From the NCBI GenBank assembly GCA_018303325.1, contig JAGVYH010000066.1:1-45966 (forward strand): DNA of 45,966 nucleotides. The letters are read 5' to 3'. This document shows, piece after piece, positions 1 through 8,286 of this stretch; position 1 is the first letter of the stretch; every line of letters starts with the position of its first letter. This stretch comes from Candidatus Woesearchaeota archaeon. Its GTDB lineage: Archaea > Nanobdellota > Nanobdellia > Woesearchaeales > DSVV01. The position numbers were made by a program, and so were the translations under genes. The notes under the pieces are model-generated. The model had not been told where the DNA came from and ran no database searches. It saw only the letters and a program-made list of their open reading frames with translations.

Positions 1-42
1 GGGCTTTATTTTGCCAACGCTTCAGATGGGAGGTTTACTCTT

Positions 43-89
43 AAAAATGGGTCACAGCAGAGCTGTGGGGTTTATAACCCATTTTTTTT
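43..89. terminator. Nested hairpin, probable terminator downstream of metK
   Basis: An outer stem (AAAAATGGGT with ACCCATTTTT) encloses an inner perfect hairpin CACAGC-AGA-GCTGTG. The outer arms end in a T run on either strand, so it could terminate transcription in both directions. It lies about 70 bases after the metK stop on the minus strand. A role as a regulatory RNA cannot be excluded. Confidence 0.5.
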
Positions 90-160
90 GAATAAAAAAA
101 GAGTTATGCTTATCTATTATTTATTTAATCAAACAGTTATATCTTTATAGACAAACTCAT

Positions 161-1327
161 TCATATTCCCGCATCTTTTCTTAAGACGTCAACCTTGTCT
201 GTTTTTTCCCATGTAAATTCCGGCTCGTTTCTTCCGAAGTGACCGTATGTCGCTGTTTTTTTGTATATTGGCCTTCTTAAGTTAAGCTCTTTAATTATAT
301 CTGCTGGTTTTAGCGGGAAATGCTTTCTGGCAAGCTCTGATATTTTCTCCTCAGGAATCTTGTTTGTTCCAAAGCAGTGCACTAACACAGACACAGGATC
401 AGCAACACCAATAGCATATGCTAGTTGCACCTCACATTTATCAGCCAATCCTGCTGCAACAATGTTTTTTGCGATATATCTTGCGGCATAAGCTGCGCTT
501 CTGTCTACCTTTGATGGATCTTTGCCTGAAAATGCGCCGCCGCCATGGCTTCCATGACCACCATAAGTATCTACAATAATTTTTCTGCCTGTAACACCGC
601 TGTCAGCAACTGGGCCGCCAATTACAAATGATCCTGTTGGATTAATGAAAAATTTGGTATTGCTGTCCAGCAATTTACCGCAAACTGGCTTGATAACACA
701 GTCAATCATATCTTTCTGTATTTGGTCGTGGGTTGCGCTTGGCAAATGCTGTGTTGAAACTACAACTGTGTCAATCCTTTGAGGAACATCGTCAAGATAT
801 TCTACAGTAACCTGTGATTTTGCATCTGGCCCAAGATAAAGCAATGTTTTCGTCCTTCTTAATTCTCTAAGCCTTAATAAAAGCTTATGCGCAAGAACAA
901 GTGTCAATGGCATTAGCTCAGGTGTTTCATTGGTTGCAAAACCAAACATTAAGCCTTGATCACCTGCGCCCTGCTCTTTAAACAATCCCTGCCCTTCTGA
1001 AACACCCTGGCTGATGTCTGGGCTTTGCTCGCTGATACTGGCAAGAACACCGCAGGTATTTCCGTCAAAACCAAATGCAGGGTTGTCATAACCAGCTTCT
1101 TTTATTGTTTTTCTGACGACATCTTGTATATCTATATAAGTATTAGTTGTCATTTCTCCAGCAACAACCACAAAACCTGTTTTTACAAGACATTCAATAG
1201 CAACTCTTGCGTAAGGATCATCCTTTAGCGCAGCATCTAAGATTGAGTCGCTTATCTGGTCGCATAATTTATCCGGGTGGCCTTCGCTGACGCTTTCGCT
1301 TGTAAACAAATATCTTCCTTTCTTCAT
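161..1327 (-). CDS. metK: S-adenosylmethionine synthetase, bacterial type
   Basis: Makes S-adenosylmethionine from methionine and ATP in the cytoplasm. The 388-residue protein has the classical bacterial/eukaryotic MAT layout: [19 protein letters not shown] at the N terminus (His of the ATP site), [10 protein letters not shown] near residue 121, and [22 protein letters not shown] near 260, including the phosphate-binding loop. Length matches the family. Most archaea use a divergent archaeal MAT, so this copy was probably acquired from bacteria. A strong Shine-Dalgarno (AGGAGG) sits 7-8 bases before the ATG. It is downstream of cutA on the same strand but separated by a repeat element, and probably has its own promoter. 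Confidence 0.97.
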   Translation of the reverse strand: MKKGRYLFTSESVSEGHPDKLCDQISDSILDAALKDDPYARVAIECLVKTGFVVVAGEMTTNTYIDIQDVVRKTIKEAGYDNPAFGFDGNTCGVLASISEQSPDISQGVSEGQGLFKEQGAGDQGLMFGFATNETPELMPLTLVLAHKLLLRLRELRRTKTLLYLGPDAKSQVTVEYLDDVPQRIDTVVVSTQHLPSATHDQIQKDMIDCVIKPVCGKLLDSNTKFFINPTGSFVIGGPVADSGVTGRKIIVDTYGGHGSHGGGAFSGKDPSKVDRSAAYAARYIAKNIVAAGLADKCEVQLAYAIGVADPVSVLVHCFGTNKIPEEKISELARKHFPLKPADIIKELNLRRPIYKKTATYGHFGRNEPEFTWEKTDKVDVLRKDAGI

Positions 1328-1453
1328 GTTTCTGCCTCCTAACTATTCTGTTCTTATTTAATATTTAATGTGCCTTTGTAATTACCAGCACAATAATATC
1401 ATTAGTGCAATACACTACTGCAAATATTAAATCATAAGAGCATAAAAAATAGA

Positions 1454-1470
1454 GTATATATAAATATACT
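1454..1470 (-). promoter_or_regulatory. TATA-like box for metK, giving a leader of about 100 nt
   Basis: On the minus strand the sequence reads TATTTATATATACTC, an archaeal TATA-like box about 125 bases before the metK ATG. The implied leader is unusually long for this window and contains TAGTG-TATTG-CACTA, a small stem-loop near 1400-1420. Regulation through this leader is possible but unproven. Confidence 0.4.
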
Positions 1471-1557
1471 TGATAAAAATATTCTTAAAAGAATAATAGT
1501 ATTTGTTTAGTTGGTTCCATGTTTCTCAACCTTTTTTCTGATTCATAGCAGATTATT

Positions 1558-1796
1558 CGCTCTCCATACGTTTGTTGGACGAAGTCCCCCGTCACATGAA
1601 GAATTATTAGTTGATTAATTTATTTATTGTTCAATCTTTTTATATATAGTAAGTAACGTAAATTTTTATGCATATCGTGTCACTTACTATATTTGTCGGA
1701 CATAACACTTTGTATAAATATTTATGTCCGACATTATAATTCTTAAAAAACTCTAAAAAAATATTTCATGAAACTGTGGACTGCGTCCCTAGAACT
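1558..1796. repeat. Dispersed inverted-repeat element 1 (family A)
   Basis: The left arm holds GGACGAAGTCC followed by a CATGAA box; the right arm (TTTCATGAAACTGTGGACTGCGTCC) is its imperfect reverse complement. Inside are two further hairpins: TATAGTAAGT/ACTTACTATA (1645-1691) and TGTCGGACATAA/TTATGTCCGACA (1694-1733). It fills most of the gene-free stretch between metK and cutA and abuts the cutA stop. Related elements occur at 2638, 10930, 11691, 25771, 31284 and 44462. Confidence 0.7.
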
Positions 1797-2118
1797 AAAA
1801 AAATACTTTATTTTTAGTAGCCTTCTCTACCCATTCAACATATTCCTTATTTCCTTTGGCTGGGAAAGATAATATACATGGAATTTCATACGAATGAATT
1901 TCTTTGACTCTTTTCATAACTTTTTCAGCTAGTTTATCTGTTGTCTTTGCAATAATAACTGCCTCTTTGTCATCTTGAAGTTTTCCATTCCATTCATAGA
2001 TTGAGCTTATATTGTGGATGTTAGCACAGGCAATAAGTTTCTCGGCTACAAGAATCTTGCTGAGGTTCTTTGCTTCGTTTTCGTCTTTTGCTGTTATGTA
2101 AAGAATGCTTAATGCCAT
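1795..2118 (-). CDS. cutA: CutA family divalent-ion tolerance protein
   Basis: A 107-residue CutA1 protein, a small trimeric ferredoxin-fold protein linked to copper/divalent-cation tolerance; its biochemical role is unsettled. Visible family features are the N-terminal strand (LSILYITAKDENEAKNLSKIL), IACANIHNISSIYEWNGKLQDD, and the C-terminal EIHSYEIPCILSFPAKGNKEY. Full family length. A Shine-Dalgarno (AGGTGG) precedes the ATG. It starts 16 bases after the iscU stop, so the two are probably cotranscribed, suggesting a metal-handling link. Confidence 0.93.
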   Translation of the reverse strand: MALSILYITAKDENEAKNLSKILVAEKLIACANIHNISSIYEWNGKLQDDKEAVIIAKTTDKLAEKVMKRVKEIHSYEIPCILSFPAKGNKEYVEWVEKATKNKVFF

Positions 2119-2134
2119 AATACCACCTAGCTTT

Positions 2135-2578
2135 TTATTTTTTCTTTAATTTTTTAGTTTTTATTTGTGAATTAAAATTTCCTTTATCTTTGGTAATCTT
2201 TTCATGCCCTTTTCTGTAATTTTCAATTGCATCTCTCAATGCATCTGTGCCTAAAATAGAGCAGTGATATTTAATAGGCGGAACATTGCCTAATTCCTTA
2301 ACAATATCATTCCACGTCAGCTTTTCTGCTTGCTCTAATGTTTTGCCTTTAACAATCTCACACATTGCATCAGATGCAGCTATAGCAGCAACACAGCCAT
2401 ACGTCTGGAATTTTACGTCTTTGATTATTCCTTTATCTTTATCCACCTTTAAGAATATTCTCATTACGTCGCCACATTTTATGTTGCCCTCTTCTCCGAC
2501 TGCATCAGCTTTTTTAATCTCGCCTGCAAATTTTGGGTTTTTGAATCTGTTCAATGTTTTTTTTGAATACATATGCAT
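2135..2578 (-). CDS. iscU: IscU/NifU-type Fe-S cluster scaffold
   Basis: Scaffold on which Fe-S clusters are built from sulfur delivered by a cysteine desulfurase. The three ligand cysteines are present (about C35 in NIKCGD, C62 in TYGCVAA, C106 in KYHCSIL), as is the conserved Asp two residues after the first. The C-terminal 25 residues are a K-rich extension. I chose the ATG at 2578, five to six bases after AGGTGG; a GTG at 2587 lies within the Shine-Dalgarno. It lies downstream of iscS, with repeat element 2 between them. IscU is uncommon in archaea, which mainly use SUF, so transfer is likely. Confidence 0.95.
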   Translation of the reverse strand: MHMYSKKTLNRFKNPKFAGEIKKADAVGEEGNIKCGDVMRIFLKVDKDKGIIKDVKFQTYGCVAAIAASDAMCEIVKGKTLEQAEKLTWNDIVKELGNVPPIKYHCSILGTDALRDAIENYRKGHEKITKDKGNFNSQIKTKKLKKK

Positions 2579-2637
2579 GATTACCACCTGTTTTATAACT
2601 AGTTTGTTATTTATTTTTTATTTATTTTATTGTATTT

Positions 2638-2790
2638 GTTTAGTTCCTGAGCGAAGCCACCCGTCTCATGATGAAGTTTAGTTTAGGTTTTTTTATTTTA
2701 AACTTGAACAGTTTATGTAACGATTAAAAAAACGTAAAAAATTTTTCATGGGACGGTGGACTTCGTCCTCAGTACGGATTGTGAGCGGTC
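2638..2790. repeat. Dispersed inverted-repeat element 2 (family A)
   Basis: The left arm contains GAGCGAAGCCACCCGTCTCATGA. The right arm, read on the minus strand, contains GAGGACGAAGTCCACCG and CCCATGAA preceded by GACCGCTCACAATCCGT, matching the left end of the solo copy at 44462. The interior has the family's AAAAAAACGT tract. It occupies the 320-base gap between iscU and iscS, in which I see no other feature. Confidence 0.7.
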
Positions 2791-2898
2791 AAAAAACATT
2801 AACCTGCTAAACAAATACGTTTTATTTACTATTTTAATAAATAATGAATAGTGTTTTGTTAATACTATGGTTCTGTTGAATCACTAATTTACTGTAAT

Positions 2899-4215
2899 TC
2901 ACTGTTTTTTTAAGATGTAATTTACAACTTTGCCAATTGGTGATATCCATCTTAATTTTTTCACAATATCTGGAAGCACTTTCAGTACATAATCAATTTC
3001 TTCTTCTGTTGTGAATCTGCTTAATGTTAATCTTAAGCTGCCATTTGCTTCCTCATCAGTTAAGCCAATTGCCTTTAACACATAGCTTGGCTCAAGTGTT
3101 CTTGCATTGCATGCAGAGCCTGTTGACGAGCATATCCATTTCTGGTCAAGATATCCGCCTAATGCCTCGCCTTCAATAGCCTTGAATGAAAAGTTTGCAT
3201 TATTACATAATCTGTTGTCAGTTCCATTTTCCTTTTTATTATGATGTTCATTATGCTTTCCGCTACCATAATTATAATTATTGCCACTTGGCCCGTTAAG
3301 TCTTGCATCAGGGATGTTATTCAGCACACCATTGATTAATTTGTTCCTTAATTTTGTTATATGCTCAACGTGTTTCTTGTTGGCAAGCTTTACTGCCTCA
3401 GCAAAGCCAACTATTCCTGTAACATTTTCTGTACCGCTTCTTAGCCCTCTTTCATGCCCTCCGCCATGCTGCCAAGGTATGATTTTTGTTCCTTTTCTTA
3501 CATACAAAGCACCGATGCCTTTAGGCCCGTGAATTTTGTGTGCGTTTAATGTGACCATATCTAAATTTTGTTTGTTGACATCAATCTCTGTTTTAGTATA
3601 ACTTTGGCAAGCATCTGTATGAAAATAAACCCCTTTCTCTTTGCATATTTTTCCAATTGCTGTAAGGTCTTGCAGAGTACCAATTTCATTATTTCCGTGA
3701 ATAACAGATACTAATATTGTTTTGGGCGTTATTGCTTTTTTTATATCATCAGGATTGATAAATCCATCTTTGTCGACATCAAGATAAGTTACTGTGAAAC
3801 CTTGAGTTTCCAGCCATTTGCATGTTTCCAGTATGCATTTATGCTCAATCTTCGTGGTTATAATATGGTTTTTGATTATATTCTTCTTTACAGGTTGATA
3901 TGTTTGATCTGGCTGATCTTTATTTTTGTTTTCTGTATTAAAGGCTTCCTTAAACGCAAATGCCACTCCCTTTAGAGCATTATTGTTTGATTCTGTGCCG
4001 CCTGAAGTGAAATAAATCTCCTGCTCATCTGCGCCGATAGATTTCGCAATAACTCTTCTTGCTTTTTCAATGGCATCTTTCGCATCTTGGCCGAATGAAT
4101 GTGAAGACGAGGCATTGCCGTATTTTTCAGTAAAGTAAGGCAGCATTGCCTCCATTACTTTTGGGTCAACTTTTGTTGTTGCTCCGTTGTCAAGATAAAT
4201 TTCTTTCATGCGCAT
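2899..4215 (-). CDS. iscS: Cysteine desulfurase (NifS/IscS)
   Basis: PLP enzyme that takes sulfur from cysteine for Fe-S cluster assembly. Family motifs run in order: YLDNGATTK, FTSGGTESNN, HGNNEIGTLQD, FHTDACQ, NAHKIHGPKG (PLP lysine), RSGTENV and CSSTGSACNAR with the sulfur-accepting Cys. At about 438 residues it is longer than usual because of two low-complexity inserts, one N/K/Q-rich near residue 95-115 and one N/G/H-rich near 300-330. The ATG at 4215 is preferred because GGGAGGTG lies six bases upstream; the open frame extends to a GTG at 4224. It overlaps the end of the upstream ArsR gene, indicating cotranscription. Confidence 0.96.
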   Translation of the reverse strand: MRMKEIYLDNGATTKVDPKVMEAMLPYFTEKYGNASSSHSFGQDAKDAIEKARRVIAKSIGADEQEIYFTSGGTESNNNALKGVAFAFKEAFNTENKNKDQPDQTYQPVKKNIIKNHIITTKIEHKCILETCKWLETQGFTVTYLDVDKDGFINPDDIKKAITPKTILVSVIHGNNEIGTLQDLTAIGKICKEKGVYFHTDACQSYTKTEIDVNKQNLDMVTLNAHKIHGPKGIGALYVRKGTKIIPWQHGGGHERGLRSGTENVTGIVGFAEAVKLANKKHVEHITKLRNKLINGVLNNIPDARLNGPSGNNYNYGSGKHNEHHNKKENGTDNRLCNNANFSFKAIEGEALGGYLDQKWICSSTGSACNARTLEPSYVLKAIGLTDEEANGSLRLTLSRFTTEEEIDYVLKVLPDIVKKLRWISPIGKVVNYILKKQ

Positions 4216-4622
4216 TTGTCGCACCTCCCTTTACAAAATTTGCGGCAGTTTTCTTTTATATGCTCTTCCACAATTTTCAATATTGGCAATACAGTATTAT
4301 GATTTAATGAATATATTCTTTGCTTGCCTTTTTTTTCAACAACCAAAACATGGCATTTAGTGAGCTTTTTCAGATTATGTGAAATCTTGCTTTGCTCATC
4401 TCCTGTTTCTTTGACAATATCATTCACACACAGAGGGCATTTTCTTAATGCTACAATAATATTCAATTTAGTTTTATTTGCAAAATTCACAAAAAAATCC
4501 TTATACGAGCTTGCGTTGAGATATTGTTTTAATTGGTTAGGCAGTATGTTTGTTTTTTTGGTTTGAGGTTTTAGCTTTTGATTTTTCAGCCTTTGATATT
4601 GGATATATGAATTTTGTTTCAT
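4206..4622 (-). CDS. ArsR-type winged-helix regulator with Cys cluster, probable Fe-S locus regulator
   Basis: A 138-residue DNA-binding protein. The central winged helix-turn-helix has the ArsR pattern (KTKLNIIVALRKCPLCVNDIVKET, then SKISHNLKKL). Seven cysteines stand out: a CPLC pair (C62, C65), C90 and a C-terminal cluster C126-x3-C-x3-C-x2-C. Such an arrangement suits a metal or Fe-S ligand set (inference). The gene is first in an apparent regulator-iscS-iscU-cutA unit and overlaps iscS. A TATA-like TTTATAAA about 25 bases upstream suggests a leaderless transcript, and a palindrome over the start codon could be its own operator. The effector is unknown. Confidence 0.85.
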   Translation of the reverse strand: MKQNSYIQYQRLKNQKLKPQTKKTNILPNQLKQYLNASSYKDFFVNFANKTKLNIIVALRKCPLCVNDIVKETGDEQSKISHNLKKLTKCHVLVVEKKGKQRIYSLNHNTVLPILKIVEEHIKENCRKFCKGRCDKCA

Positions 4623-4628
4623 ATGAAC
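4616..4628. promoter_or_regulatory. Palindrome over the start codon of the ArsR-type gene
   Basis: GTTTCATATGAAC is a perfect or near-perfect palindrome including the initiation ATG. It lies at the expected transcription start, 20-odd bases after TTTATAAA (about 4644-4652, minus strand). A repressor bound here would block initiation. That it is the autoregulatory site is inference from position only. Confidence 0.3.
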
Positions 4629-4666
4629 ATAATTTCATCTGTTGTTTATAAAGTTTGTGGAAAAGG

Positions 4667-4782
4667 TATGTGCATAGCTTTTTCAAGGATTATGCTACTG
4701 CCTCAAATTTGTTGCAGTGGCATTTCTCTGTTTATCTTTCAGGGAACGGAAATCCTGCATTATTGGAAAAGTAGCTTGTGTA
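4667..4782. repeat. Partial copy of the 14.2-kb MITE-like repeat
   Basis: About 50 bases beginning GTATGTGCATAGCTTTTTC and running to CCTCAAATTTGTT match the left end of the element at 14182 with scattered substitutions. A weak reverse-complement match (CCTGCATTATTGGAAAAG followed by GCTTGTGTAC) ends at about 4782, so this may be a shortened or decayed copy. It lies between the ArsR gene and the secreted thioredoxin gene. Confidence 0.5.
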
Positions 4783-4833
4783 CAAATGAAAATGTTAAAA
4801 AAACCTGCTGCAAAGTAAAAAAAACGGAACGCT

Positions 4834-5364
4834 TTATAATCTTCTCGCTTCTTTTAAAAGATAGTCTAATCCCTGTCCTTCAAAATCCAACGCTTTGACA
4901 AATTGTTTCCCTTTGTACAGCAAAAAAAAAGGTAATGTCTTTCCCTTATTTTGTTCAACATATCTATACGCAGGAGATTGAATAGAATCTTGGATAGAAT
5001 TAGCATCAGGAAAGCGATACTCTAAATCAACCATTATCAAACCAACATCAGATGGCCATTCCTTCAATGCCTTATGTTTAAAAACTGTGCAAGGGCTGCA
5101 CCACCATGCTCCAAATTCAACAACTGTTGTTCTATCTGGTTTTAAATATGATTCAAGGTTGATATCATAACCATTTGTGTATATTTCTAATAAATATGGT
5201 TTATGTGAAATGAGTTTTGGTTTAGCTGGTCTGTCAACTGATGATGAAGAATACCCAGAACTACTGGCTCCTGAACATGCTGCTCCAGCACCAATAATTT
5301 CAGCGCTTCCAAGAGCAAAACTCAGAACAATAGTACATATTGTGGTTTTATTTGTAGAATTCAT
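4834..5364 (-). CDS. Exported thioredoxin-like protein
   Basis: A 176-residue protein with an N-terminal hydrophobic signal (TTICTIVLSFALGSAEIIGAG) followed by AACSG, which could be a lipoprotein-type Cys or a signal cleavage region, then a Ser-rich linker. The thioredoxin fold follows, with the active site FGAWWCSPC near residue 90 and TLPFFLLYKGK as the cis-Pro region. It probably acts on disulfides outside the membrane. Its redox partner is not evident here. It is a monocistronic minus-strand gene. Confidence 0.8.
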   Translation of the reverse strand: MNSTNKTTICTIVLSFALGSAEIIGAGAACSGASSSGYSSSSVDRPAKPKLISHKPYLLEIYTNGYDINLESYLKPDRTTVVEFGAWWCSPCTVFKHKALKEWPSDVGLIMVDLEYRFPDANSIQDSIQSPAYRYVEQNKGKTLPFFLLYKGKQFVKALDFEGQGLDYLLKEARRL

Positions 5365-5408
5365 TTGTTTATTTGTTTATTTGTTCATTTATTCAGTTAG
5401 TTATTTGT

Positions 5409-6623
5409 TTATCTTTCATAAAACATCACACAATCCTTTCTTGATTTTGCGCGATAAAGGGTTTGGTCAATTTTATTCAGTAATTCTGCAGCATTGTTAA
5501 AACCCCTTATCATTTCTGGCGTCATAATACCTATGCTTGCAGTAACTGGCTTGCAGTCTTCTGGCACAGGAATTTGTGATATACATCTGTTAAGGATTTC
5601 AGCAAAAAAAGTAACCTCATCAACAGATGCAGAATTATAAACAACCCCAAACTCATCTCCTCCTAATCTATATGTTTTTATGATTCTTGAATCATTCTTC
5701 TGCATTTTTAAAAGAAGCTCTGCTTTATCTCTTAAAAATCTGTCCCCGCGCGGATGACCTCCATTTGGACTGTCATTAACACCTTTAAAACCGTCACAAT
5801 CATACATCAACAGATTATAATAAAATCCTTTTGCTATAGCTGCCATGTATTCAGTTAAGTCTAAACCAAATCTTCTTTTGTTAGGCATTCCCGTAAGCTC
5901 GTCTGTATAAGCTTGATCTGTTAGATGTCTGTTTGCTAATTCTAATGCTTCTGTTGTTTTTCTTAATTGCTCGTTTTGTCGAGCTAAAAATTCCAAATCA
6001 ACAATGTTAGCTACTTTTTCTCCGATTATTTCTCCAATATCTGATAGTATCATTCCTTCACGATCCTCAACCTCACCATTAGCATTAACACCTTTAATAA
6101 GAGTTGGTAATCTTTTTGGGTCATAATTTGCAATGATTGTACCCTTTACTTCTCTTTCTCTGTGAACTGGATGCCCAATATAAGGAATACCTATTAATCC
6201 TGTTAGGGTTGGTTGTTGTTCTCGGATATAATATAAAGGATCTATTGGCTCGAGCACAGTTGAAGAAGAGAATACGTCGCTGTTTGCATAAACTGCTTCA
6301 TCGTTTATGACTCTTTCTAAAATAGGATGATTCATACTGAAACTGGTCCCATGCCTATACTCTTCTGGAAGTCCTAACGATTGAATAAGAATACATACCT
6401 CTCCTTTTTTACGATACACTCTTGGGAATTCATATCCTCTTGTTTGAAGTGCTTGTAAAACTAAATCTAAACTAGCATCTACTGTTTTTTGCGCGTGAAC
6501 TGCTCTTCTCAAAGTACGCACAATATCTTCTTCCCTGCGCTCAAAAATGCCTTTTCTAACTACTTCAACACCTTTGACTACAACCATTCCAGGTTCATGA
6601 CCTTCCTTACCATCTACCATCAT
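5409..6623 (-). CDS. GGDEF-domain protein (possible diguanylate cyclase)
   Basis: A 404-residue soluble protein. The C-terminal 170 residues form a GGDEF domain: DELTGMPNKRRF at its start, YDCDGFKGVND as metal/substrate segment, RLGGDEFGVVY with an intact signature, and ASIGIMTPE. The usual RxxD inhibitory site upstream of the signature is not conserved (RIIK). The N-terminal 225 residues look like a GAF-type sensor ending in a short coiled coil (FLARQNEQLRKTTEALELANRHL), but I cannot name the ligand. The start codon overlaps the stop of the upstream ChaN/TIKI-like gene (ATGA), so translation is coupled. GGDEF proteins are rare in archaea. Confidence 0.88.
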   Translation of the reverse strand: MMVDGKEGHEPGMVVVKGVEVVRKGIFERREEDIVRTLRRAVHAQKTVDASLDLVLQALQTRGYEFPRVYRKKGEVCILIQSLGLPEEYRHGTSFSMNHPILERVINDEAVYANSDVFSSSTVLEPIDPLYYIREQQPTLTGLIGIPYIGHPVHREREVKGTIIANYDPKRLPTLIKGVNANGEVEDREGMILSDIGEIIGEKVANIVDLEFLARQNEQLRKTTEALELANRHLTDQAYTDELTGMPNKRRFGLDLTEYMAAIAKGFYYNLLMYDCDGFKGVNDSPNGGHPRGDRFLRDKAELLLKMQKNDSRIIKTYRLGGDEFGVVYNSASVDEVTFFAEILNRCISQIPVPEDCKPVTASIGIMTPEMIRGFNNAAELLNKIDQTLYRAKSRKDCVMFYER

Positions 6624-7561
6624 TTTGTATCAACCTTCTGTGAATCATATCCCTCCAAATATTCTAAAGGAGGATTGGCTATTAAGTCAACATCCACACC
6701 TTCATCAATTCCTCTTTTGAGATAACAATCAGTATCCTCAGGTGAACATATACGCCTGATATATCGTTTTGCTCGAACAGTATTTAAAAAGACAGAATAA
6801 TTTTTATCGTGTGTAGCTCGAGTAAGATAAAAACCTAAAGGATTACCGCAATCTACTTCACAACGTCCTACATCTCCTTCAACAGCCATACATTTGTGAG
6901 AAGATTGCTGTTCTAATCCGTGAAGAGCACCAACAAAGATTACTACTTTAGCAGTTGGATCTTTTGAAAAAACTCTTCTTTCTAAACTTTGATACATTAA
7001 CTTGTCTCTATGAGCTACTATACCACTTTCTTCATCTGGATCATTTATACAATCGTGAGAGTCTATGCAATGTACACTCATGCCTGCTTCTTTGGCTTTG
7101 CTTAACAAGTATAGATTACCATGATGATAATCTGTTCTCCAATAAACTGTCTTTAAAAACTCTTCTTCACTTATTTCTTCATTCATGAACTTATCTAAGT
7201 CTAATTGGTGTTTTTGTTCCAATTCAATTCCTAAATGGGTATAACCAAGAGGTTTTAATTTTAAAAGTAAATCTCCTGCAAAGTAATCATCTGCATTTAC
7301 ATCGTGATGCTCCCCTAAAATAAGTGTTTGATTTTTCTCTGCTTGGGTTAAAATCATTTTTTCTAACTCTGAAGTTTGTTGCTTTTTCATATAAGATATT
7401 AGCTGGCTGAATGTAGCGATACTCTCTTCTTCAGAAAGAGGAATAACAGCAGCACAGCCATCAACAGAGATAGCTCCAACTAAACAAGTTAAAAAAGATA
7501 AAATTCCATTCCTTAGATTACTTACATTATAAATTGAGCTCATAAACACTTGAAATATCAT
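6620..7561 (-). CDS. ChaN/TIKI-superfamily exported protein
   Basis: A 313-residue protein with an N-terminal hydrophobic segment (GILSFLTCLVGAISV, followed by DGC, possibly a lipidated Cys). The body has the ChaN/TIKI pattern: ILGEHHDVNADDYFAGDLLLKLK near residue 80, YTHLGIELEQ, then VVIFVGALHG near 215. Glu/His pairs in these motifs bind metal or heme in relatives. Function here could be heme handling or proteolysis and is not resolved. The C terminus has several paired cysteines, fitting an oxidising extracellular place. The start is uncertain: a GGAG directly abuts the ATG at 7561, and an ATG at 7543 is possible. It is coupled to the GGDEF gene. Confidence 0.7.
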   Translation of the reverse strand: MIFQVFMSSIYNVSNLRNGILSFLTCLVGAISVDGCAAVIPLSEEESIATFSQLISYMKKQQTSELEKMILTQAEKNQTLILGEHHDVNADDYFAGDLLLKLKPLGYTHLGIELEQKHQLDLDKFMNEEISEEEFLKTVYWRTDYHHGNLYLLSKAKEAGMSVHCIDSHDCINDPDEESGIVAHRDKLMYQSLERRVFSKDPTAKVVIFVGALHGLEQQSSHKCMAVEGDVGRCEVDCGNPLGFYLTRATHDKNYSVFLNTVRAKRYIRRICSPEDTDCYLKRGIDEGVDVDLIANPPLEYLEGYDSQKVDTK

Positions 7562-7610
7562 CTCCTTTTTAAATTTTGTGTTTTTAACTACTTAAAAGTA
7601 AAGAATTAAC

Positions 7611-8258
7611 TTATTTTCCTGCTGCATCATACAACTGCTTCAGATAGATTTCATTAACAAAGATATATTTCTTCAGCTCTTTCAGCATCTCTTCTGTATC
7701 CAGCAAGACCCAACTATCGCCGTGCTGATACTGCCAGATTACCTCATCTACCAAGTATTGCCAGTCAAAATCCTTGTCCTTTCTAAATATAGTTACTATA
7801 TCCTCAAAGTCCCTATCCCTCTCCGTCACTGTTTTTAGGATCACAAGATGTTCTTTTCTTAAAACTCTTAATGTTAATGTATTGTTGCCTTTAAACTCAT
7901 GAACCGCAAAAAGATCTTCTTTCATTTTTGGGCTAATAAGTGTTTTGAATATTTTCTTTACAAAGAGATTAAAGCGTATATCTTCCTTTAAGTACATTAA
8001 TGGCCTGTGAGGATCACGCAATTTCTCAGGGAGATATATCTTTATCGGGCTAGTTTCTTGAAAACCAATTAATTTGATGACTCTAATAAATTCCTCTCTT
8101 TCCTCTAAGTGTTCAAACAAAATATCAATGTCTTTGGTCTCATCCTTATATCCATAAAACATCATTGCATTGCCGCCGAATACATATACTACAATATCTT
8201 GCTTTATCTCTTTAGCTATTAAACTAAACAAATCCAATTGTCCTTTATGTGAAATCAT
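7611..8258 (-). CDS. Nucleotidyltransferase-fold protein, likely toxin of an AbiE-like pair
   Basis: A 215-residue protein with the minimal nucleotidyltransferase signature VFGGNAMMFYGYKDETKDIDILF near residue 30, in which GG and DxD-type acidic residues form the metal site. This resembles the DUF6036/AbiEii group. It follows a winged-helix gene at 8372-8998 on the same strand, the typical AbiEi-AbiEii order, so a toxin-antitoxin or abortive-infection role is likely (inference). A Shine-Dalgarno (AAGGTGA) precedes the ATG. The 113-base spacer to its partner is almost wholly hairpins. Confidence 0.75.
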   Translation of the reverse strand: MISHKGQLDLFSLIAKEIKQDIVVYVFGGNAMMFYGYKDETKDIDILFEHLEEREEFIRVIKLIGFQETSPIKIYLPEKLRDPHRPLMYLKEDIRFNLFVKKIFKTLISPKMKEDLFAVHEFKGNNTLTLRVLRKEHLVILKTVTERDRDFEDIVTIFRKDKDFDWQYLVDEVIWQYQHGDSWVLLDTEEMLKELKKYIFVNEIYLKQLYDAAGK

Positions 8259-8286
8259 TTTAATTCACCTTATATTCTGTTTTTTG

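Noticed and set aside
1-150. Open frame from base 1 to a TAG at 148-150, possibly the tail of an upstream gene
   Set aside because: It runs through a strong terminator-like hairpin and its composition changes to A/T-only after base 80. I cannot support it as coding.
1400-1420. TAGTG-TATTG-CACTA in the metK leader as an NrtR operator
   Set aside because: The arms resemble TTAGTG/CACTAA but the spacing is four bases too short compared with the pncB sites.
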